DNA from: Granulicella sp.
Lineage (GTDB): Bacteria; Acidobacteriota; Terriglobia; Terriglobales; Acidobacteriaceae
Length of the DNA stretch: 64,000 nucleotides
NCBI GenBank assembly: GCA_027450185.1
Contig: DAIDKF010000002.1
Span: 1-64,000 of the forward strand
Direction of reading: 5' to 3'
Shown here piece by piece: positions 11,400 through 20,003 of the stretch. Position 1 is the stretch's first letter. Every line of letters begins with the position of its first letter. A model generated the notes under the pieces. It saw only the letters and a program-made list of their open reading frames with translations, was not told where the DNA came from and made no database searches. A program made the position numbers and the translations under genes.

Positions 11400-12080
11400 A
11401 TGAGCTCATATCGCAGCAAACACGTGCAATTTCTCTTCAGGGTGCTCGCAACCGTAGCAGCCCTCTCGGTCGCACTCGCGCCGACGGCCAGCAGAGCAGA
11501 CACCGTCTACTCAAGTCTCAGTGCCTATAACGCAGCCACAACCGGAAGCACCACCATCAACTTCAATGGCATCGCCGCCGCAGACAGCTTCGTCTTTGAA
11601 AACAGCCCGTTCACCCTCTCTGGGGCTACCTTCACCAGTAGCAGCAACCTCTTCATCATTGATCCTGGCTACTACAGTTCCAGCTACGCAGGGGGTGGCT
11701 TCCTCAGCACGGACTACTCCAACCCGGACACCCTCGTCATCTCACTCCCGTCCGTAACTGCCGTGGGCCTTGACTTCGGCGGTCTGCTCGGCTCCTCTGG
11801 CCCCTTCTCTGTGACCCTGTCGGACGGCTTCCACACCACTCTTTCCACCAACGACTCCATCGCCGGTGGCTCCCTCGCCTTCGCGGGATTCACCTCTTCC
11901 ACTGACCTGACATCGATCACCTTATCGCTACCAGACTCTCCTGAGTACAATGCCATTGATAACGTAACGTTTGGCAATATCAGCGCTACTCCAGAGCCGG
12001 GAACCTTAGGCCTCGTCCTCACCGGTCTCCTTGGTGCAGCAGGAGCCCTCCGCAACAGGTACTATCGGCACAACCTATAA
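11400..12080 (+). CDS. Secreted protein with PEP-CTERM sorting signal
   Basis: The 226-residue product has an N-terminal signal peptide (FLFRVLATVAALSVALAPTA, ending SRA) and a beta-rich body of unknown function with many Ser/Thr/Gly. It ends with a PEP-CTERM tripartite signal: TPEPGT (about 197-202), a hydrophobic helix (LGLVLTGLLGAAGAL) and a short basic tail (RNRYYR). Proteins of this class are processed by an exosortase and usually linked to exopolysaccharide. No exosortase gene is in the window. GAGGGA precedes the ATG. The gene converges on a DUF2846-like gene across a strong hairpin. Confidence 0.85.
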   Translation: MSSYRSKHVQFLFRVLATVAALSVALAPTASRADTVYSSLSAYNAATTGSTTINFNGIAAADSFVFENSPFTLSGATFTSSSNLFIIDPGYYSSSYAGGGFLSTDYSNPDTLVISLPSVTAVGLDFGGLLGSSGPFSVTLSDGFHTTLSTNDSIAGGSLAFAGFTSSTDLTSITLSLPDSPEYNAIDNVTFGNISATPEPGTLGLVLTGLLGAAGALRNRYYRHNL

Positions 12081-12110
12081 CCACACCACTGAGACTTTTG
12101 ACCTGCCGGG

Positions 12111-12145
12111 TGCGTGATCATCGCCATCTCCCCGATGATCACGCA
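12111..12145. terminator. Bidirectional terminator hairpin
   Basis: Perfect 13-bp arms TGCGTGATCATCG and CGATGATCACGCA enclose a 9-nt loop between two convergent genes (stops at 12080 and 12199). Confidence 0.7.
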
Positions 12146-12198
12146 TCGCCCGACCAGCACCATTCCACCAGCGCGTCCACACCGCGCAGTATCCGAGC

Positions 12199-12783
12199 CT
12201 ACTTCCGGTGCCACACCGCCGGCAGCATCGTCTCCAGCAGCAACCGCCCCTCATCTTCATCCACCGCATCCACAAACACCAGCGGCAGCGTATTCTTGCC
12301 CCACACCATCCGCGCCCGCAGGTAGTAGGTCTTGCCCGCCTCCGCCTCCAGCCGCCGCAGCGTGATCCCCCTCTCCAACTGGCCCCACGCGTGCCCCTGC
12401 AGAGCCACGCACAGATGCTGCTCCCCCGGTTCCACCGCAAAGCTCATGTAGCTCATGTTCCGGGTCGCCCCCACCCACTTTCCATCCACCCCCACCCGAA
12501 AATTCGTCGTGCTGAGCGGAGTATGCCGCATGTCCTCGATCACATACACCAGCGCCTTCCCCTCCGGCGCCACCCTACCCGCCGCTCCCGCAGCCACCCC
12601 TGCCCCGGACGCCTGAGCCGGTCCCGCCGACACGCTGAAGTTCTCACCCATCGCCCCGCAGGCCGCCACTGTCGCCGGAGCGCTCGCGGCCTTCACCTGC
12701 GCCCCCATCCCCATGCCTATCCCGGTCACCATCCCGGTCACCAGAACCCCCGCAGCCGTCCACATCATCCATCGTCCGATCAT
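12199..12783 (-). CDS. Secreted DUF2846-like protein of unknown function
   Basis: The 194-residue product has a long N-terminal hydrophobic segment (MMWTAAGVLVTGMVTGIGMG), then an Ala/Gly-rich stretch and a domain of about 110 residues. That domain carries VYVIEDMRHTPLSTTNFRVG, YMSFAVEPGEQHLCV and EAGKTYYLRARMV, the pattern of DUF2846-type domains (a small beta-sandwich with a PGxH turn and an AGKTYY strand). No enzymatic residues are evident. It is probably periplasmic or membrane-tethered. It is divergent from the FecR-like gene. Confidence 0.65.
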   Translation of the reverse strand: MIGRWMMWTAAGVLVTGMVTGIGMGMGAQVKAASAPATVAACGAMGENFSVSAGPAQASGAGVAAGAAGRVAPEGKALVYVIEDMRHTPLSTTNFRVGVDGKWVGATRNMSYMSFAVEPGEQHLCVALQGHAWGQLERGITLRRLEAEAGKTYYLRARMVWGKNTLPLVFVDAVDEDEGRLLLETMLPAVWHRK

Positions 12784-12998
12784 CGCCCACCTCTCTCGCC
12801 TTCGGCCTGTTCAGCTCGCCTGCCACTGTGAGACGCGCCAGAATCCGTCAAAGTCACCCTGCTCATCCCAAAACCCTGTTGAGGCCCTCATAGTGCAACC
12901 GAAAATAGCGTTGAGACCTACACGAAACTCACATCCCGCGCGCCTCTCCGCAACATTTTTCCACAATTATCGTCTTACAAACCGAGAGGTTTTTGAAT

Positions 12999-14000
12999 AT
13001 GCGAAGCCACAACAATCTCATGCTCGCTCTGACCGCTTTCGCGGCAATCACCGCTGTTTCCGCGGCCCAAAGCACCAATCCAGCCCCAGCGGACAGCTCC
13101 CTGACGAACACGGCTCCGACGCAATCCCAGCCCGCGCCCATTGTGCGCTCCCAGCCTGCCGCTCCCGCCGATGACGCAACCAATCAGGATCAGGCGCCCG
13201 CAACTACCTATATTCACAACACTTACATCCCTAAGGTGAAGACCGGCCAGGTCATCGCGCCGAAGCAGGGCATAGCCAGCGCCCTTCCCTCGCCCGGCGT
13301 CTATCTCCGCGTCGGAGAGGACAGTTCAGTCAAGGCAGTCACCGTCAGCAATCAGGACATTGACCTCCGTGTCGAACGTGGCATCGCCAACATCAGCGTC
13401 CATAACCCCGTCGATCACGCTCAAATCATCGTCGATCTCCCCGGCGGCCAGGCAGACATCCTCAAGGACGGCTTCTACACCTTCAACGCCGACACCAATA
13501 CAGTGCGCGTGCTCAAGGGTGAAGCTCTCGCCTATCCCGGCACTAACGCTTCTAACGAGAAGGCTATCAAAATAAAGGAGAACCACGCGGTAGACTTCAC
13601 CGGGCCCAATGCTCGTCCCTTTGAATTCGATCCCTCAGAGGGTAGTGCAGATTTGATTCCCTACACACCACGCGGCGGCGGCAACTACGATGCCGAAGAA
13701 GGCAGGTACTACGGCGGCGGACCCTACTATGGTTACCCATACTACGGCTATGGAGTCCCCTATTACGGCTATCCATGGGCCTTCGACCCCTGGGGCTTCA
13801 ACATGGGCTTCTGGGGCGGTTGGGGCTGGGGTGGCGGTTGGGGCTGGGGTGGCGGCTACGGCGGCTGGCGGGGCGGTTATGGAGGCTGGCGTGGTGGCTA
13901 CGGAGGCTGGCGTGGTGGCGGAGGCTTCGGCGGTGGTGGTTTCCATGGCGGTGGCGGCGGCTTCCATGGCGGCGGGGGCGGGGGCGGCGGGCACCACTAA
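12999..14000 (+). CDS. FecR-like secreted protein with Gly/Trp/Tyr-rich tail
   Basis: The 333-residue product has a signal peptide (ending VSAAQ), a Pro/Ala/Thr linker, then a FecR-like region (about 95-190: GVYLRVGEDSSVKAV, LRVERGIANISV, GFYTFNADTNTVRVLKGEAL). The last third is extremely biased: a Tyr/Pro/Gly segment (about 225-260), then repeats of the type GYGGWRG and WGGGWG, and a Gly/His/Phe terminus. The ATG at 12999 is preferred because GAGAGG lies nine bases upstream; a TTG two codons earlier is the alternative. FecR here is unlikely to mean iron signalling: no sigma/FecA partners are adjacent. A surface or matrix role is only a guess. Confidence 0.75.
   Translation: MRSHNNLMLALTAFAAITAVSAAQSTNPAPADSSLTNTAPTQSQPAPIVRSQPAAPADDATNQDQAPATTYIHNTYIPKVKTGQVIAPKQGIASALPSPGVYLRVGEDSSVKAVTVSNQDIDLRVERGIANISVHNPVDHAQIIVDLPGGQADILKDGFYTFNADTNTVRVLKGEALAYPGTNASNEKAIKIKENHAVDFTGPNARPFEFDPSEGSADLIPYTPRGGGNYDAEEGRYYGGGPYYGYPYYGYGVPYYGYPWAFDPWGFNMGFWGGWGWGGGWGWGGGYGGWRGGYGGWRGGYGGWRGGGGFGGGGFHGGGGGFHGGGGGGGGHH
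13856..13920 (+). repeat. Short in-frame tandem repeats encoding GYGGWRG
   Basis: Three imperfect 21-bp units encoding Gly-Tyr-Gly-Gly-Trp-Arg-Gly lie in the tail of the FecR-like gene, preceded by WGWGGG-type units. Such repeats can change number by slippage. Confidence 0.75.
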
Positions 14001-14024
14001 ACTCCAATCAGTGTCTTACAGTAG

Positions 14025-14049
14025 GGCGGTCAGGTTTCAACTGACCGCC
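14025..14049 (+). terminator. Hairpin after the FecR-like gene
   Basis: Nine-base arms GGCGGTCAG and CTGACCGCC around a 7-nt loop lie 25 bp after the stop and before nadD. No clear U-tract. Confidence 0.55.
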
Positions 14050-14092
14050 TGTCAAGGGCGGAGTAAACCCAAGCCAGTTACAATCAGCCATC

Positions 14093-14713
14093 ATGCGCAT
14101 TGGGTTCTTCGGTGGCAGCTTTGATCCTCCCCATCTTGGGCACCTGGCCGTGGGCCGCGCAGCGGCGGCGGCCTGCTCGCTAGATCGCATCCTCTTCTGC
14201 CCAACGGCCTACCAGCCTCTCAAGCCTGACGGTGCCATAGCACCGTTCGAAGACCGGCTCGCGATGGTCTCTCTACTCTGCGATCTTCAGCCCACCAATG
14301 CAGCATCCCGCTTCGTGGCATCATCCCTTGACGCACCCCTTCCAGATCATGCGCCGAACTACACAGTCAACACACTGGCCGTCCTTCGCAGCACGATTTC
14401 ACCCGGTGACCGTATCTACGTCATTGTCGGCGCGGATGCATTTCTCGATCTGCGCCGCTGGCGCTCGCCCAACGCGCTGCTTAACCTCGCCGACTGGATC
14501 GTCGTCAGCCGTCCAGGCTTTTCCCTGCAGCAACTCGAAGCCCTCAGCTTAACGCCGGCACAACTCAGCCGCGTTCATCTGCTCGACGGCATCCATGAGT
14601 TGGCGAGCGCCACTGACATCCGCACTCTTCTCAGCACCGGTTCCGATTGCGCCGGCCTGCTCCCCCCCTCGATCCTCGACCATATCCGCGCTCATCATCT
14701 CTACGGAACCTGA
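14093..14713 (+). CDS. nadD: Nicotinate-nucleotide adenylyltransferase
   Basis: NadD converts nicotinate mononucleotide and ATP to deamido-NAD in NAD synthesis. The 206-residue protein starts with the nucleotidyltransferase signature GGSFDPPHLGHL (7-18), has VGADAFLDLRRW in the middle, and SATDIRTLLSTG near the end, which corresponds to the SSTxIR substrate-binding motif with the first Ser replaced by context. Length is typical. It sits just upstream of rsfS, as in many bacteria, where nadD, rsfS and rlmH cluster. Here rlmH is displaced by a receptor gene. Confidence 0.95.
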   Translation: MRIGFFGGSFDPPHLGHLAVGRAAAAACSLDRILFCPTAYQPLKPDGAIAPFEDRLAMVSLLCDLQPTNAASRFVASSLDAPLPDHAPNYTVNTLAVLRSTISPGDRIYVIVGADAFLDLRRWRSPNALLNLADWIVVSRPGFSLQQLEALSLTPAQLSRVHLLDGIHELASATDIRTLLSTGSDCAGLLPPSILDHIRAHHLYGT

Positions 14714-14800
14714 CTTGCCGCTCCGCCCCGCAACGTTGACTAAACAAGGGCTCCCTGAGCCTCTCGCCTGCGCTACCATTGAGATTGCACAAGGAGCCAC

Positions 14801-15373
14801 ATGGCAAGCAACAAGAAACACCAGGTTCAACAGCTACTGGCTGCCGCTGCGGCTGCCTGCGACGACAAGAAGGCGGAAGACATCCGCATCCTCGCACTCG
14901 ATCCCTCAGAGAGCGGCCTCACCGACTACTTTCTCATCTGCACGGGCCTCAGCGAACGCCAGAACGTCGCCATCACTGACGAGATCGAAATCCGCCTCAA
15001 GCGTGAATTCGGCACCTATCCTAACTCGGTCGAAGGCCGCCGCCAGGGCGAGTGGATCCTGATGGATTACGTTGACTTCATTGTCCACGTCTTCTCCTCC
15101 GAGAAGCGTGCCTTCTACGGCCTGGAGCGGCTGCGCAAGTCCGCCACGATCCTGAGTATCGCCGACCTCAACGCCGAGATCAAGGCCGCCATCGCTGATA
15201 CCCGCAAGAAGGCGCCAGCGAAAAAGACTGTTACCAGCAAGAAAGCACCCGCAGCAAAGAAGGCGCCTACAGCAAAGAAGAAGGCTGCACCCAAACGGGT
15301 AGGCAAAGCGCCCACAATAAAATCAGTTGCCAAGAAAGCCGCAGTAAAGAAGCATACGGGCAAGACAAAGTAG
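14801..15373 (+). CDS. rsfS: Ribosome silencing factor RsfS with a Lys/Ala-rich C-terminal extension
   Basis: RsfS binds ribosomal protein uL14 and blocks subunit joining during starvation. Residues 1-120 give the conserved domain (ADxx motifs including DYFLICTG, QGEWILMDYVDFIVHVFS and the aromatic helix FYGLERLR). The family is usually about 105-130 residues. This protein has 190 because of a tail from about residue 135 made of KKAP/AKK repeats, resembling histone H1-like tails. AAGGAG lies six bases before the ATG. It lies 87 bp after nadD, probably in one operon, and is terminated by the long palindrome at 15461-15508. Confidence 0.93.
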   Translation: MASNKKHQVQQLLAAAAAACDDKKAEDIRILALDPSESGLTDYFLICTGLSERQNVAITDEIEIRLKREFGTYPNSVEGRRQGEWILMDYVDFIVHVFSSEKRAFYGLERLRKSATILSIADLNAEIKAAIADTRKKAPAKKTVTSKKAPAAKKAPTAKKKAAPKRVGKAPTIKSVAKKAAVKKHTGKTK

Positions 15374-15460
15374 CTTGAGCATTGATCACTGTGGTTCTTC
15401 TTCGTTTGCTCTGCTTTGAAGGCCACATACTGTAGGGGTTGCAGCTACTGCGCACTTCAC

Positions 15461-15508
15461 AATAAACGCAAAAGGGAGAGCCCATGGGCTCTCCCTTTTG
15501 CGTTTATT
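15461..15508. terminator. 48-bp perfect palindrome, bidirectional terminator
   Basis: Arms of 23 bp at 15461-15483 and 15486-15508 are perfect reverse complements around a central AT. The A-rich and T-rich outer parts give a U-run in both directions. It lies between convergent rsfS and a TonB-dependent receptor gene, which ends 10 bp away. It also coincides with the change in strand composition described in the findings. Confidence 0.9.
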
Positions 15509-15517
15509 TGGCTTCGT

Positions 15518-18500
15518 TTAGAAATCCAACCGCAAGCTTACCTGAAGGACACGGAAGTTATCGCTGCCGTTACCCGCAGTTGAGGTCAAGTTTCCGAAGT
15601 TGCTGGGTTGCGTGACGTCGTCGTTGCTGGTGAGGGTGCCTGGCGAGTTGAAGCTTGCGTGGTTCAATACGTTGAAAGCATCGGCCCGGAAGTTCAGGTT
15701 AATATTCTTCTCCGGAAATACGGGGAAGACCTTTGCTAGACCGAGATCCTGGTCAAAGTACATGGGTCCACGGAGGCTGTTACGGCTACCAATCTTGAAT
15801 CCTACCGGGCCCGTGAAGGCGTTTGCAGCAGCGACCGGGTTGGCATAAAGGTTTGGGTTGCCATTAACTATGTGAACGTTGTGCGCAAGCGCAGATTTTG
15901 GCCCGATAAAGATGGCCGGTGCATCGTTGGAGTAGCTGGCGACGAAGGCGCTCGATACGGTCGAATATGCCTGGCCGCTGTGCGCGGTCGTAATACCATC
16001 CACCGACCAGCCACCAATGATTTCATTGAGATACCAAGGCATCGAGGCAAGGAAATCTCTACCACGACCGATCGGCAGGGCGTAGCTCTCATCCGCTGTC
16101 ACGATATGTTTCTCGTCGAAGTCGGACTCACCACGGCACTCTCGGGGGCGAACCACGTCGCAGACGAATCCGTAGCCGAAGTATGCTGCGCTGTTAGCAG
16201 TCAACGATACGTTGTCGATCGAGTGGCCATAGGTATAGTTCAGATCGAAGCGGAGTCCGTGCGACAGATTCTTCGTCAAGGTCATCAGAAGTCCCTGATA
16301 GGTCGAGAAGCCCTTGTTGGTGAAGAACGTGTTTTCAGAGAACTGTGAACCCATACCAACGTTAGGAGCAATGGCGCTATTTGCTGCGAGCAGTTGGGTG
16401 CTATCAGCGAAGTCTCCCTTGAGTCCGTAGGAACCAAGGTTGCAGGCGACGTAGGTAGTGGCAGTGGTAAGACCAGCAGCGGCATTACATGTCGAGTTCG
16501 TAAGGGCAGCTATCGAGACTTGGTTCTCAAACCACGGCTGAGCGGGCACGCTGGAGTAAGGTGCGGTTGGGTTGGCCCGCTCATACGTAATCAGGTTGCC
16601 GAAGGCGGTGCCATAGCTCTGTCCCGACGCAAGATCGGGAAAATCAAGAATCTGGTTGGCATCGGCCTGCGCCAGAAGACGCCGGCCGTAGCGCCCCACA
16701 TAGTTGACCTTGGCAACGAAGCCTCCGCGAAACTCATGCTGCACGCCAAAGGTGGTCATGATGGAGTATGGAGTCTTCAACGCAGGATCAATCGAGATGT
16801 TGAAGTCACCACCCGCGATCAAGCCCACAGGGACTCCGTTGACTACGAAGGGTGTAAAGGGAGCCGTTGGCGCAGCAGGCGGCGGATTAAGTGGCGCCAG
16901 GTTAGCACCTAAGCGTGGGTCAGTCTTGAGCGAAGTGATAGGATCGCCCGCAATACCGAAAGGCACCGACGTCGGCAGTTGGAATAGATAAGAGTACTCG
17001 TTCTGTTCGGTGAGAAGCGCATTCACAATGGTACGGTCATAAAGCAACCCAGCGCTTCCGTTGAAGACGGTCTTGGAGCTCCAACTTGGGTTGTAGGAGA
17101 AACCAAAACGCGGCGCAAAGAGATTGTGCTGGGGTTGATAGAGTGGGGGGCCATCGTTAGCCTTACCTCCCAGTTCATAGCTGATAAATGGAACCGCGTT
17201 ATTGCCTGAGAGGCCGGCATTGCTTTGGGTGATACGGGCACTCATGTACTTATCGAAGGTGGTGTTGGGAACCGACTCTTCGCCATTGATCTCGTAAGGC
17301 ACCGAGTACAGATCATAAGTAAGCCCGTACGAGAGTGTGAGCTGAGGCGTGATCTTCCATATATCAGAGGCGTACATCTCTGACTGGTAGTAGCGGTATT
17401 GGCGCTTGCTCCCCGTCCCCTGAGGCAGAGCCTGACCAGCTGCGGTGAAGTTGAAATCACCTTGAATATTGCTGACAAGACCAAGCTGGGACGTGAACGC
17501 TTCGTCGTAGTCGACAAAGGTGGAAGCTGCATCGTAGATATCAGCAGGGCGAAGCTTGGAACTCAAGCTCTGCGTGTTACCACCGAGGCCCACATACACA
17601 TTGTTGTAATCAGTGCCCGTGGAGTTGTGAGTATGAATCCACTTGATGGTCCCACCAAGGGCTATGGAGTGCTTACCCTTTTGCCAGTTGTAGTTGTCTG
17701 TAATGAGCGGTACGGGAATAATAGTGCTGCTGGAGATCGGGGTGTTGTACGGGCTCGAAAGAAGAGTCGTCGTTCCGCTGAAGAAGATGGGATTGTAAAC
17801 ACCTTGTGGATCGAAGAGATCAGGATCGGAGATGTTTTCCTTGTTCTCGCCGTATATGATCTGGTTCGTCTTGGTGCCGCTGATCTGCCATGTACTTCCG
17901 ACGACGTAGGAATAGGATCTATCTTCAAACGGATTGGTGGAGGGGTCCCCCGGAAAAGCATTGGCTGCGTTCACGCTATCGGAGCGGACCACTGTTCCGC
18001 GGCCGTAGAGAGAGAGCTTAGGACTGACAACGTAGTCAACCCTTGAGACGTATGTGATTGTATTAGCGTCATTCGGCGCGTTGAAAAGGAACCCGCCAGT
18101 ATTGATACCATCGCCCAGAGCAAGGTTGTTGGGTGCCGGGTAGCGATGGTTGGTCAATTGGGCCACCTGGCTGCTGTCACCGAGGCCAGCTGGATCCATG
18201 AGAGCTACTTGTGCGGGCGTGAGGTAGGTGATGCAGGCTCCGTCGGTGTTGGCACGGCTGCTATCAGTGCAACCAGTGCTGTCATTGACGTAACCAACAT
18301 CGCCAGCCGCGAAGTTAGGGAGAGGAACAATGCGCGTCTGGAGAGAGTTTGCGACAATACGCGAATCTCCAAGATCAAAGAAGAAGAAGAGTTTGTTCTT
18401 GCGAATCGGCCCGCCAATGTTGCCACCGAACTGGTTGCGAATCAACGGAGAACGGGGAACGCCTGCCAAATTACTGAAGTAGTCGTTCGCTGTCAGGTCG

Positions 18501-19312
18501 GTGTCACGATGGTATTCGTTGATATTGCCATGAAAGCTGTTCGTACCACTCTTGGTTACAAGAGCAAATTGGCCACCGCTGCCCACACCACTACCCGACC
18601 CGAAACCGGCAACGGTGCCGGTGAATTGCTGGACAGAGTCGACCGGAGCGGTACCGACGATGGTTGGTCCTCCTGGGGAGAACGCCATGCTAACCGCGCC
18701 TCCACCCGAAGCTCCGGTGAACGATGCACCTTGGCTAAGGTCGTTGGCATCCAAACCGTCGACCGTGATGTTGTTCTGGTCAGACCGTGCGCCGGTTGTG
18801 TAACCGTCCGATTCGCCCGGTTGCAGATTGAACAGGGTTGTAATGCCGGTGGTGCGATCATAGACCGGAAGGTCGTTCAGAGCCTTTACGCTGATGTTGT
18901 TACCAACTGTCGCATCCGACGTATTGATCGTGACCTGCGAACTCAGAGCAGAAACCTCGACTGCCTCGTTCGTGCCTGCTTGCAGAGTCGCATTTTGTGT
19001 GCGGGTCGTCGCAACGTTCAGGGTGATGTTCTTGACGTCGTAGAGAGCGAAGCCTGGACGGACAAAGGTGACTTCATAGTTATCGGCTGGCGGAATATCG
19101 GTAAAACGATACTCACCGCTACCATTCGTTACCGCACTGAATTTAACCCCGGAGGTTTTGTTGGTCAAGGTGACAATGGCGCCCGGAACTGCGGCGCCCG
19201 TCGCATCAATCACTTCACCCGCCATGCCAGATACGGAAGATTGTGCTGCCAAGAGCGATGGCACGGAGAACAGCACCGCGAGAAATAGGAAGAACGCAAG
19301 AAACCTTTTCAT
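15518..19312 (-). CDS. Oar-like TonB-dependent receptor (first of two paralogs)
   Basis: This 1,264-residue outer-membrane protein has a signal peptide (MKRFLAFFLFLAVLF, ending LAAQS), a carboxypeptidase-regulatory-like beta-sandwich (about 30-110: GEVIDATGAAVPGAIVTLTN, GEYRFTDIPPADNYEV), a plug region (about 130-230, including PVDSVQQFTGTVAGFG and GGQFALVTKSGTNSFHG), and a long beta-barrel ending in aromatic LRLDF, as barrels do. The Oar family lacks a classic TonB box; the ligand is unknown. The ATG at 19312 is supported by CAGGAG upstream and the signal peptide. A closely similar paralog lies at 20741-24580. It is inserted antisense between rsfS and rlmH. Confidence 0.9.
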   Translation of the reverse strand: MKRFLAFFLFLAVLFSVPSLLAAQSSVSGMAGEVIDATGAAVPGAIVTLTNKTSGVKFSAVTNGSGEYRFTDIPPADNYEVTFVRPGFALYDVKNITLNVATTRTQNATLQAGTNEAVEVSALSSQVTINTSDATVGNNISVKALNDLPVYDRTTGITTLFNLQPGESDGYTTGARSDQNNITVDGLDANDLSQGASFTGASGGGAVSMAFSPGGPTIVGTAPVDSVQQFTGTVAGFGSGSGVGSGGQFALVTKSGTNSFHGNINEYHRDTDLTANDYFSNLAGVPRSPLIRNQFGGNIGGPIRKNKLFFFFDLGDSRIVANSLQTRIVPLPNFAAGDVGYVNDSTGCTDSSRANTDGACITYLTPAQVALMDPAGLGDSSQVAQLTNHRYPAPNNLALGDGINTGGFLFNAPNDANTITYVSRVDYVVSPKLSLYGRGTVVRSDSVNAANAFPGDPSTNPFEDRSYSYVVGSTWQISGTKTNQIIYGENKENISDPDLFDPQGVYNPIFFSGTTTLLSSPYNTPISSSTIIPVPLITDNYNWQKGKHSIALGGTIKWIHTHNSTGTDYNNVYVGLGGNTQSLSSKLRPADIYDAASTFVDYDEAFTSQLGLVSNIQGDFNFTAAGQALPQGTGSKRQYRYYQSEMYASDIWKITPQLTLSYGLTYDLYSVPYEINGEESVPNTTFDKYMSARITQSNAGLSGNNAVPFISYELGGKANDGPPLYQPQHNLFAPRFGFSYNPSWSSKTVFNGSAGLLYDRTIVNALLTEQNEYSYLFQLPTSVPFGIAGDPITSLKTDPRLGANLAPLNPPPAAPTAPFTPFVVNGVPVGLIAGGDFNISIDPALKTPYSIMTTFGVQHEFRGGFVAKVNYVGRYGRRLLAQADANQILDFPDLASGQSYGTAFGNLITYERANPTAPYSSVPAQPWFENQVSIAALTNSTCNAAAGLTTATTYVACNLGSYGLKGDFADSTQLLAANSAIAPNVGMGSQFSENTFFTNKGFSTYQGLLMTLTKNLSHGLRFDLNYTYGHSIDNVSLTANSAAYFGYGFVCDVVRPRECRGESDFDEKHIVTADESYALPIGRGRDFLASMPWYLNEIIGGWSVDGITTAHSGQAYSTVSSAFVASYSNDAPAIFIGPKSALAHNVHIVNGNPNLYANPVAAANAFTGPVGFKIGSRNSLRGPMYFDQDLGLAKVFPVFPEKNINLNFRADAFNVLNHASFNSPGTLTSNDDVTQPSNFGNLTSTAGNGSDNFRVLQVSLRLDF

Positions 19313-19444
19313 AGTTACAGATACTCCTGAAGTCCGTTTCGGGGTTGTCACAACAAGATCTTGTAAATTTCTTAGCATGTAACCCTCCAAACTGAAAATT
19401 CCGATATTAATGGCACGTTTACCGTCCAGGATGACGTGAATTTT

Positions 19445-19462
19445 CCACATTGCTCTATGTGG
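19445..19462. promoter_or_regulatory. Inverted repeat in the receptor/rlmH divergent promoter region
   Basis: Arms CCACAT and ATGTGG with a 6-bp spacer lie 133-150 bp upstream of the receptor start and about 45 bp upstream of rlmH, in AT-rich DNA (19313-19505). It overlaps TTTTCCACA (19441-19449), a sequence resembling a DnaA box. The function is unproven. Confidence 0.3.
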
Positions 19463-19505
19463 CAATATAGGAATCTATGAAAAACAGTAGTCTTTGCCTT
19501 GCGAT

Positions 19506-19958
19506 ATGAGAATCATAACGGCATCAATTTCTTGTAGGCACGGAGGTTTGAACGGTCCTTTCGCCGAACTACGTCAGTTCTATATGGAACGCGCAGAGCG
19601 CTATAACCGCTGTGAGCACCGGACCTTTGTCTCCGAGAAGAGGCTGCTCGAATTCGTTGATGAAGCTGCAGCGCGAACCCGGCCTGTTCTGATACTGGCT
19701 GATAGCCGCGGTAAACAACTGACATCACAAGAGATAGCCGACAGAATTGGAACGCTTCGAGACTCGGGGGTGCAACTGCTGATTCTTGCGATTGGCCCGG
19801 CGGACGGGTGGTCGGCTGCTGCCCTGACTCGCGCGGATCAATGTATCTCCTTTGGCTGCATCACTTTACCGCATGAGCTGGCGGCCGTGGTGGCGGCCGA
19901 ACAAGTGTATAGGGCACTCACGATTCTGGCTGGGCACCCATACCATAGCGGGCATTAG
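19506..19958 (+). CDS. rlmH: 23S rRNA pseudouridine-1915 N3-methyltransferase RlmH
   Basis: RlmH is the SPOUT methyltransferase that modifies position 1915 in helix 69 of 23S rRNA. The 150-residue product has the typical order: N-terminal MRIITAS strand, ALxxx-type RPVLILADSRGKQLTSQEIA, the cofactor-knot glycine loop LLILAIGPADG, then SFGCITLPHELAAVVAAEQVYRA, and the invariant C-terminus GHPYH. RlmH usually has IGGADG at the cofactor loop; here it reads AIGPADG. The ATG at 19506 gives the usual N-terminus; a TTG four codons earlier is less likely. No strong ribosome-binding site is visible. It is followed by cobO 45 bp away. Confidence 0.9.
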   Translation: MRIITASISCRHGGLNGPFAELRQFYMERAERYNRCEHRTFVSEKRLLEFVDEAAARTRPVLILADSRGKQLTSQEIADRIGTLRDSGVQLLILAIGPADGWSAAALTRADQCISFGCITLPHELAAVVAAEQVYRALTILAGHPYHSGH

Positions 19959-20003
19959 CAATTTGCGGGTGCTATCCAGAAGGGATTCAGGTAGGCTAGG
20001 CCC

